DNA of 64,000 nucleotides, taken from positions 62,001-126,000 of the forward strand of contig DASVCN010000027.1 in NCBI GenBank assembly GCA_036381595.1, given 5' to 3'. The notes below the pieces were generated by a model. That model ran no database searches. It was given only the letters and a program-made list of their open reading frames with translations, and was not told the origin of the DNA. This document shows, piece after piece, positions 58,441 through 64,000 of the stretch. Origin of the DNA: Trueperaceae bacterium. Its GTDB lineage: Bacteria; Deinococcota; Deinococci; Deinococcales; Trueperaceae. Each line of letters opens with the position of its first letter. Position 1 is the stretch's first letter. The translations under genes and the position numbers were made by a program.

Positions 58441-59514
58441 CTAGAAGCGGAGATCCCTCATCCGTTCGACTCGATCGGCTGAGTGCATTGTGATCAGGTT
58501 GTCGGGTTCGCTGAGGAACCAGGCACATGATCCCCAGGCCAACGAAGAGATCGTCTTCCTGAAAGCTTGGTGGTCTCGATCGAGGTAAGCGGTAACGAAA
58601 GCTGCCTGCTCCTCCGCGTACCCGGCCGACGTTATCAACGTCAGCAGTTGCTTGCGCCGATCCGTCGTGATTGGGCCGTCGGTTGCAACTACTTCGACGA
58701 ATATGAAGAGTGGACCTTCACCGGCCTCACCGAGATCGACGAGGATCATGTCTGGAAGCACTCGGTCTACCGCGATCACGATGCCTAGGTCACGCAGCAG
58801 CTGGGCGTCGCGGAAAGTTTCCTTCGTCCTGCTTTCACTCACCCACAACACACCCGGATGCGAGAGGAACCTCGGTGCAAACTCCTCTGCCACCGCCCTG
58901 GTTATCTCGCTCGACGGACCAGGGGGCAAGCGCCTCGTTTCACCATTCGGGAACCTGACCAGAACTCCCTGGCGAGTCTCGACCGCCGCGTTCTGCAGGA
59001 GTCGAAGACGCGCCTGAGCACTGGCTGAGAGCGCCGCTCTCTGCCACTTCGAAATGGCTTCATCCAGATCCTCACCTGCGAGGCCGGGACGGAACAGGTC
59101 GGCGAATGGCTCGGACAGCGCATACCGGCCCTTCGAACTCGTAGTCGGCACATCAGTAAGTTCGACCGCTGCTCCTAGCTGAACCAGTCCGTACCTGAGG
59201 GTTTCGTCACGAATCGGTTCGCGCGTGTTCTTCGCGCACCAGCCGCCGGACCCGCCTTTGCTCACACTCGAGTTGCGCCATCGCAGCCGTTCATCATCAT
59301 TCGTTCTCGCTGCCTGTTCATCCGACATGCGCACCACTTGATCCGGTCGGATGTAATAGCCGGCTCCCTCGACGGCTCCCAAGTAGAGCATCACGAAGAC
59401 GGTACTCGCCGCAATCTCCCGAATCACGTAGTTCCTGTTGTCGATGCCCTCCGGAAAGATCCTTTCCAGTCGCCTACGTATCTCAGCCCGGGGCAGGAGT
59501 GGGGGCAAATCCAT
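58441..59514 (-). CDS. BsuBI/PstI-family restriction endonuclease
   Basis: A 357-residue type II restriction enzyme of the BsuBI/PstI family. The catalytic C-terminal domain (DRVLPDMILVDL, then FIFVEVVATDGPIT) supplies a PD-(D/E)XK-like core; the N-terminal part is helical and carries the DNA-reading role in relatives. By family it should recognise CTGCAG or a related hexamer. ATG 59514 overlaps the methyltransferase 3' end by 32 bases; GTG 59517 is an alternative. Slightly longer than BsuBI and PstI (about 320). Confidence 0.85.
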   Translation of the reverse strand: MDLPPLLPRAEIRRRLERIFPEGIDNRNYVIREIAASTVFVMLYLGAVEGAGYYIRPDQVVRMSDEQAARTNDDERLRWRNSSVSKGGSGGWCAKNTREPIRDETLRYGLVQLGAAVELTDVPTTSSKGRYALSEPFADLFRPGLAGEDLDEAISKWQRAALSASAQARLRLLQNAAVETRQGVLVRFPNGETRRLPPGPSSEITRAVAEEFAPRFLSHPGVLWVSESRTKETFRDAQLLRDLGIVIAVDRVLPDMILVDLGEAGEGPLFIFVEVVATDGPITTDRRKQLLTLITSAGYAEEQAAFVTAYLDRDHQAFRKTISSLAWGSCAWFLSEPDNLITMHSADRVERMRDLRF

Positions 59515-61315
59515 CACGATAGGCACTCTCCAGAACTTCATCCAGGACGTCCACCGGGGCACCGCTGTCGAGGTACTCCAGGTATCGTTCCAAGACTGGG
59601 CGTGGAGGAAGTGGCAGCTCCTCCAGCTCGAACGCGCTGACTGCCACGCTGCCACTCAAACACCGAAAAAGCTCGTCGAGGAGCTGACTGTTCAACAGGG
59701 ATGCGATGATACGGGGCGGGACGGTTGGTGCGCCGTTCGACCAGATCATGTTCAGGTGATTCTCGACCACTGCCGCACCATGCTGGTCGAGGAACTGTTG
59801 CGGTAATTCGGCTGCTATGAGGCGTCGCCGCTGCTCCTTGGCCGTGGTTCTCTGCAGGAGGATACAGGGTGACCGAACGAGAAGCCAGTCGTCCTTCACT
59901 GGTCGTACCTCGAAGTACGGGAGGTGATTCCTGCGTCTTGCGCTGAACGTGAAGGTCCCATCTGTCTTCACGGCCTCGGCCCAAACCAAGGGATAGCGGT
60001 TCGGTCCCGTGCTGCTTCTCAGTTGATTCTTGTGTCGGTTCCAGACCAAGGGGCCGGTGCTGACCCGATAGCCAAAATCTCGTAACCGGTTAGGGAACCG
60101 CCGGGCTGCATCGACGTGCCGCGAATGTCCTGGCTCCCTCGGGAGCAGCCATGGCAGCTCAGGATTTCCTGGCAGCCTTAGCGCTCCGACATCTTCAACG
60201 AGGATGTCTCCTTCCGGCTGGACGTTCAACCGGCGGACTCTGGCTCCTGGGCTCGACGCCTCACGTCTGAAAGTGGCAAGCATGGTTTCCTGGAGCACAT
60301 CGTCGAAGACGCCCTCTCGGTCGGAGATGAACTCGAGGTGCACGGGGCTTGCTTCCGCGACAAGGAGTCGGCGAAGATTCTTGAAGTACTGGCCCGAGAG
60401 AAAACTCGTCGGCGTGACGAAGGCGACCACGCCGCCTTGGCGGGTGAGTCTCAAGGCCAGATCCGTAAATAGACCGTAGTTGTTGGCGTGGCCGTACAGT
60501 CCTCGCTGGAACAGTTGCCTTCGATCCTTGTCAAGCTTCACGCGCCCGTAGGGAGGGTTTCCGATCACGAGGTCGTACCGTTCAGTGGCGATCTCCTCGA
60601 GCGCGTCACGCACAGATATGAGCACCGGCAGTACTTCGCCCGCCGCCTCGGCAACCGGTCGGAACACCGTGTCAAGGAAGACTTGAGATAACCATGCGCT
60701 GAACCGGTCTATCTCGTATCCGCTTATAGTCCTGCTGAGCAACTCCAGCTTTCTGGACGGTTCGAGAGCCCTGTACTGTGCAAGCTTGGCGGTGGCTACC
60801 GGAGCGAGGAACGCTCCACCTCCGCAGGCAGGGTCCAGTACGGCCGCCGTACCAAGGTCGACACCGCATTTTCGAGTCAACTCGAGCAGGCGCCTTGCGA
60901 GTGGAGGCGGAGTGAAGTAGATACCGTGCCTGGAGCGGTACTCCCTGGGCAGCAGGGCCGTATATAGCCTCCCCACCACGAAACTCGCATCGAGGGGCGA
61001 CATCTGAGCGAGCGACTTCCCGAACGGTTCGAGCGCTCCTGAGAGGCGAGGATCGATCTGGACCTCTGCGCCGAAGTCGGCGAGTTCGCGTAAAGGGAGG
61101 TCACCACCCTGCTCCAGCCAGTACGTTCGGACCAGGTCGAATATCAGCCCTCTTACCTGTTCGATCGTCAGGGCGGCGGTAGGTAGTGGGAGTTCGCCCA
61201 GAAGTCGTGAGGGCCTGTACTTCGATAGGGACATCGCCTGGAGCGATAGTACCACCGGCTCGCCGAACAGCTGCACCGGCGGTGCGGGACGTGTGTCAAC
61301 GGATGTGCGGGGCAT
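59483..61315 (-). CDS. Type II DNA adenine methyltransferase (M.PstI/M.BsuBI-like)
   Basis: A 610-residue gamma-class N6-adenine methyltransferase protecting the sites cut by its partner. The SAM-binding region is LDPACGGGAFLAP, the catalytic motif NPPYG is in DLVIGNPPYGRVK near 250, and a target-recognition part follows. AGGAGG occurs twice within 30 bases of ATG 61315; Met28 is a possible internal start. Composition looks less GC-rich than neighbouring genes (by eye), consistent with transfer. Confidence 0.88.
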   Translation of the reverse strand: MPRTSVDTRPAPPVQLFGEPVVLSLQAMSLSKYRPSRLLGELPLPTAALTIEQVRGLIFDLVRTYWLEQGGDLPLRELADFGAEVQIDPRLSGALEPFGKSLAQMSPLDASFVVGRLYTALLPREYRSRHGIYFTPPPLARRLLELTRKCGVDLGTAAVLDPACGGGAFLAPVATAKLAQYRALEPSRKLELLSRTISGYEIDRFSAWLSQVFLDTVFRPVAEAAGEVLPVLISVRDALEEIATERYDLVIGNPPYGRVKLDKDRRQLFQRGLYGHANNYGLFTDLALRLTRQGGVVAFVTPTSFLSGQYFKNLRRLLVAEASPVHLEFISDREGVFDDVLQETMLATFRREASSPGARVRRLNVQPEGDILVEDVGALRLPGNPELPWLLPREPGHSRHVDAARRFPNRLRDFGYRVSTGPLVWNRHKNQLRSSTGPNRYPLVWAEAVKTDGTFTFSARRRNHLPYFEVRPVKDDWLLVRSPCILLQRTTAKEQRRRLIAAELPQQFLDQHGAAVVENHLNMIWSNGAPTVPPRIIASLLNSQLLDELFRCLSGSVAVSAFELEELPLPPRPVLERYLEYLDSGAPVDVLDEVLESAYRDGFAPTPAPG

Positions 61316-61619
61316 AGCAGGTCTCCTCCTTCGGCTCCTCCTACCTTAAATAGTAAGGCACCCGTATGCCGTGCTGGCCTGTGAATAGGCGCATGCCGGG
61401 AGGGGTGCACGGAGATATGGAGGGTGACGGGAGCTCGCCATGGGGCCGGAGGCGAGCGACGAGACGACTCGTTCGCCATCTCGTTCGGCGCCTGTTTCCA
61501 GGAGAAGGCCGAACGGCGCCTGAGGGCGTGGGGTCAGGAGTTCGCCACGGTCGAAAGCGGATAGGGCAGTAGTTGGCGCTCCGGTCGGCCAGATGCCGCT
61601 CGCGGTTATCATTTGCCGC
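61316..61619. other. Spacer between the restriction-modification genes and hisD
   Basis: 304 bases without a convincing gene. Near the methyltransferase, CCTTA and TAAGG arms (61344-61348 and 61354-61358) frame five A/T-rich bases and overlap the likely promoter (TACTAT on the minus strand), a possible operator for autoregulation. Elsewhere GTTCGGC and GCCGAAC arms lie about 18 bases apart near 61484-61515. Confidence 0.4.
61607..61612 (+). promoter_or_regulatory. -10 box, leaderless start of hisD
   Basis: TATCAT on the plus strand, 7 bases before ATG 61620. Confidence 0.45.
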
Positions 61620-62900
61620 ATGCGCGTTATCAGCGGCAAACGGGCGGCGATCGAGACGTTCGAGAGGCGTGGCTTCACGAGCGACGTCGACGACACGGCA
61701 GGCAAGGTACGGGAGATCGTCGAGGACGTTCGGCGGCGCGGCGACGAGGCGGTGCGCGAGTATGGCCAGCGATTCGACGGAGTTCGGATCGAGGAGTTCC
61801 GCGTTCCCGAGCGGGAGTTCGACGAGGCCGAGGCGAAGATCGACAGCGAGCTTTCCGCTGCCATCGACCTGGCGGCTGGCAGGATAACGAGCTATTACCG
61901 GCACCAGCCGGCGCAAGGGTTCATCGAGGAGGAGCGCGGCGATCTCCTCGGCCAACTCGTGAGGCCGCTCGAGCGGGTGGGCTGTTACGTGCCCGGTGGA
62001 ACCGCGCCGCTCTTCAGCAGCCTCCTAATGACGGCCGTACCGGCGAAGGTGGCGGGTGTCGACGAGGTGATCGTGGCCACGCCCCCGGGCAGAGGAGGCT
62101 CGGTACCGGCCGAGGTACTGGTAGCGGCCCGTCGGGCCGGGGTGGAGAACGTGTTCCGGATCGGAGGAGCCCAAGCGATCGCCGCTATGGCCTACGGCAC
62201 CGAGAGCGTCCCGCGGGTCGACAAGGTAGTGGGGCCGGGCAACCGCTGGGTCGTGCTCGCCAAGCAGGCGGTCTACGGGGCCGTGGGGATCGAGGCTCTG
62301 CCCGGGCCGACCGAGACGCTGGTGTTGGCCGACGGGAGCGCCTCCGTGCGTCACGTGGCTTCGGACCTATTGGCGCAGGCCGAGCACGCGGGCGCCCAGC
62401 CGGTGCTGGTGACGACCAGCCGGGAGCTGGCCGAGGCGCTGCCCGGGGCGCTCGAAGAGGCGTTGGCCCGGCTGCCCACCGCCGGCGCCGCCCGAGAGTC
62501 GCTCGAGGAGCGCGGCTACCTGGTTCTGGTAGATGACCTCCAGGAGGCGATGGAGGTCGCCAACGCCTACGCGCCGGAGCACCTCTGCCTGCTCGTCGAC
62601 GACCCGCAGGCCCTGCTGCCGCTGGTCCGCAACGCCGGTGGGGTGTTCCTGGGCCACCGGAGCATGGAGGCGCTGGGCGACTATGTCCTGGGTCCGAGTC
62701 ACGTGATGCCCACCGGAGGGACGGCCCGCTTCTCATCGTTCGTCAATCTGAACGACTTCCAGAAGCTCATCCCGCTCGTCGGGGTCGGTGAAGAACTTCT
62801 GAGCCTGCTGGCCGAGCCCGCCGCTAGAATGGCGCGGGCCGAAGGGCTCGAGGCGCACGCTCGCGCGATCGAGTCGAGAACGGGGTCCGAAGGGGAGTGA
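61620..62900 (+). CDS. hisD: Histidinol dehydrogenase
   Basis: A 426-residue zinc enzyme that oxidises histidinol to histidine in two steps. Family blocks include VGCYVPGGTAPLFSSLLMTAVPAKVAGV, GPGNRWVVLAKQAVYG, LPGPTETLVLADGSA, the catalytic HAGAQPVLVT region and GPSHVMPTGGTARFSS. ATG 61620 lies seven bases after TATCAT; a longer frame upstream is not needed. Together with hisN elsewhere in the window it supports histidine prototrophy. Confidence 0.95.
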   Translation: MRVISGKRAAIETFERRGFTSDVDDTAGKVREIVEDVRRRGDEAVREYGQRFDGVRIEEFRVPEREFDEAEAKIDSELSAAIDLAAGRITSYYRHQPAQGFIEEERGDLLGQLVRPLERVGCYVPGGTAPLFSSLLMTAVPAKVAGVDEVIVATPPGRGGSVPAEVLVAARRAGVENVFRIGGAQAIAAMAYGTESVPRVDKVVGPGNRWVVLAKQAVYGAVGIEALPGPTETLVLADGSASVRHVASDLLAQAEHAGAQPVLVTTSRELAEALPGALEEALARLPTAGAARESLEERGYLVLVDDLQEAMEVANAYAPEHLCLLVDDPQALLPLVRNAGGVFLGHRSMEALGDYVLGPSHVMPTGGTARFSSFVNLNDFQKLIPLVGVGEELLSLLAEPAARMARAEGLEAHARAIESRTGSEGE

Positions 62901-62918
62901 AGCCGCCTGCATCGAACG

Positions 62919-63488
62919 TTGGCCCTCGTGCCGCTCCTGGTAGTCATGTTCCTGCTCCAGGACCTGGTACGCCTGCCGGTGCAGGACGCGCTCCAGATCT
63001 GGCGGTACCCGGAGAGCGTCACGTTCCGCTGCCCTGTCGACGCCATCCTCGTCATGGGAGCGGCGCAGTACGACGGGGAACCCTCGCCCGTCTTCCGGAG
63101 GCGACTCGACCGGGCCGCTGAACTCTACGCTGCCGGCTGCGCTCGGCAGCTCATCGTGACCGGCGGCTCGCAGAGGGGAGACAGGTTCAGCGAAGGGCAG
63201 GCAGGCCTGCGGTACTTGCGCGAGGCGGGAGTCCCGGACGCTGTGCTCGTGGCAGAGACGAGGTCACGCACCTCCTACCAGAACATCCGCAACAGCCTGC
63301 CGCTGCTCGACGGTGATGAGTTGCTGATCGTCACCGACGACATGCACGCCTACCGGAGCCGCTGGCTGGCCCGGTACTTCGGCCTCGACGCCGAGGTTGC
63401 CACGGTAGCGACCAGCGGGAACAGGTTGATGTACGGTGCCCGCGAACTCCTGAGCCTGCTGGCATATCAATCGGGCTACATGCGCTGA
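62919..63488 (+). CDS. DUF218 / YdcF-like protein
   Basis: A 189-residue DUF218 protein: a single N-terminal membrane segment (LVPLLVVMFLLQDLV) then a soluble domain with VDAILVMGAAQYDGEPSPVFRRRLDRAAELYAAG, VTGGSQRGD, SRTSYQNIRNS and VTDDMHAYRSRWLARYFG, the family blocks. YdcF relatives bind SAM or act in envelope biogenesis. I list TTG 62919, but GGGGAG (62892-62897) is nine bases from an in-frame CTG at 62907, which may be the true start (193 residues). It follows hisD closely. Confidence 0.78.
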   Translation: MALVPLLVVMFLLQDLVRLPVQDALQIWRYPESVTFRCPVDAILVMGAAQYDGEPSPVFRRRLDRAAELYAAGCARQLIVTGGSQRGDRFSEGQAGLRYLREAGVPDAVLVAETRSRTSYQNIRNSLPLLDGDELLIVTDDMHAYRSRWLARYFGLDAEVATVATSGNRLMYGARELLSLLAYQSGYMR

Positions 63489-63556
63489 GGCCGTAGGCAG
63501 AGTCCGTCGCGCGGATCCCGAGCGGCTCGAGAAGGAAGGTGGTGAGGCGCTTCTGG

Positions 63557-64000
63557 TCAGACCAGGAAAGGGTTGGTCCGGCTTTCGACACCGATCGTCG
63601 TCGTGTCGCCGTGGCCCGGGAGCACCAGCGTGTCCGGCGGCAGCGACAGCAGTTCATGCCGGATGCTGGCGAGCAGCTGCTCGTGATCGCCGAAGGGCAG
63701 GTCGGTGCGCCCGATCGAGCCCTTGAAGAGCGCGTCACCGGCGAGTACCAGCCGCTCCGCGGGAGCGTAGAAGGCGACATGTCCGGGCGCGTGGCCGGGC
63801 GTATGCAGGCAGTCGAATGTGAGCCCTGCCAGTTCCAGCCGCTGACCGTGTCGAAGCTCGACCGTCGCCTGCGGCGGTTGATCTATCTCGATCCCCCACT
63901 GCGCCGCGGCGAGCGAAGCGTACTCGAGCAGTGGCCCATCGGCCGGGTGCAGGTAGACCGGCACCTCGTGGGTCTCGAGGAGCTCTGCGAGGGCGCCGAC
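63557..64000 (-). CDS. Metallo-beta-lactamase-fold hydrolase (partial)
   Basis: The 3' part of a glyoxalase II-like gene; its start lies beyond the window edge and the frame is open to 64000. The visible C-terminal two thirds carry HTPGHAPGHVAFY, AGDALFKGSIGRTDLPFGD and LPGHGDTTTIGVE, metal-ligand blocks of the hydroxyacylglutathione-hydrolase-like group. It should cleave a thioester or similar substrate; which thiol is used in this organism is unknown. Confidence 0.85.
   Translation of the reverse strand, partial: VGALAELLETHEVPVYLHPADGPLLEYASLAAAQWGIEIDQPPQATVELRHGQRLELAGLTFDCLHTPGHAPGHVAFYAPAERLVLAGDALFKGSIGRTDLPFGDHEQLLASIRHELLSLPPDTLVLPGHGDTTTIGVESRTNPFLV

Noticed and set aside
61366-61572. 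68-codon ORF before hisD
   Set aside because: Arg/Gly-rich with no recognisable motif, and GGAG-like sequence lies inside it rather than before it.

Overview
The window is dense, GC-rich bacterial chromosome: about 65 protein genes on both strands, one tRNA, short spacers and many 4-base stop/start overlaps. I see no insertion sequence, prophage or CRISPR array. A Deinococcota member, possibly a Truepera-like lineage, fits best. The reasons are an M29 (aminopeptidase T type) peptidase, menaquinone made by the futalosine route (MqnD, MenG), RecR and IF-3 N-termini that resemble Deinococcus proteins as I remember them, GTG/TTG starts, and many genes with a TAnnnT box placed 5-9 bases before the start codon (leaderless mRNAs, known to be common in Deinococcus). 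The taxonomic call is inference; no 16S gene is present.

Layout. 1-7.9 kb: DinB-like protein, DUF486 membrane protein, tRNA-Leu(CAG), YfcE phosphodiesterase, 3-hydroxybutyrate dehydrogenase, M29 peptidase, RluB, then the coupled genes hpt, LytM peptidase and secreted amylase. 7.9-15.5 kb (minus strand): an overlapping sugar operon with two GT4 glycosyltransferases, an SDR, GmhB, HldE and two GT9 heptosyltransferase-like enzymes, apparently making and transferring an ADP-activated heptose. 15.8-24 kb: CdaR-type regulator with beta-phosphoglucomutase, TrpS, a phosphatase-superfamily enzyme, a SpoIIM-like membrane protein, HD protein, FolC, PlsY, RecO. 24-31.5 kb: TopA, RecR, YbaB, DnaX and a patatin. 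31.5-44 kb: DUF815 ATPase, exported flavoprotein with a GT28 glycosyltransferase, PrcB-domain lipoprotein, dGTPase, HisN-like phosphatase, a secreted multidomain protein, IspG, MscS channel, cobalamin adenosyltransferase. 44-55 kb: double GNAT protein, PyrD, SDR, phosphatase, ScpA, TypA, glutaredoxin, MenG, a small MnmG-like flavoprotein, Yip1-like protein, MqnD, CoA-binding protein. 55-58.4 kb: infC-rpmI-rplT and a response-regulator pair. 58.4-61.3 kb: a BsuBI/PstI-type restriction-modification system. 61.6-64 kb: HisD, a DUF218 protein and a truncated metallo-hydrolase.

The most notable signal is in dnaX. The zero frame stops two codons after an A AAA AAG heptamer. A -1 shift there opens 140 more codons that end in a tau-like tail, and the heptamer is flanked by an upstream GGAGG and a downstream 7-bp hairpin. 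This is the Escherichia coli dnaX signal with the outcome reversed: the frameshift would make the long form. Translation starts are also unusual. recR and the amylase appear to start at CTG inside CTGA overlaps, infC at ATA, and rluB and scpA each have a leaderless mini-ORF that overlaps their start codon in another frame.
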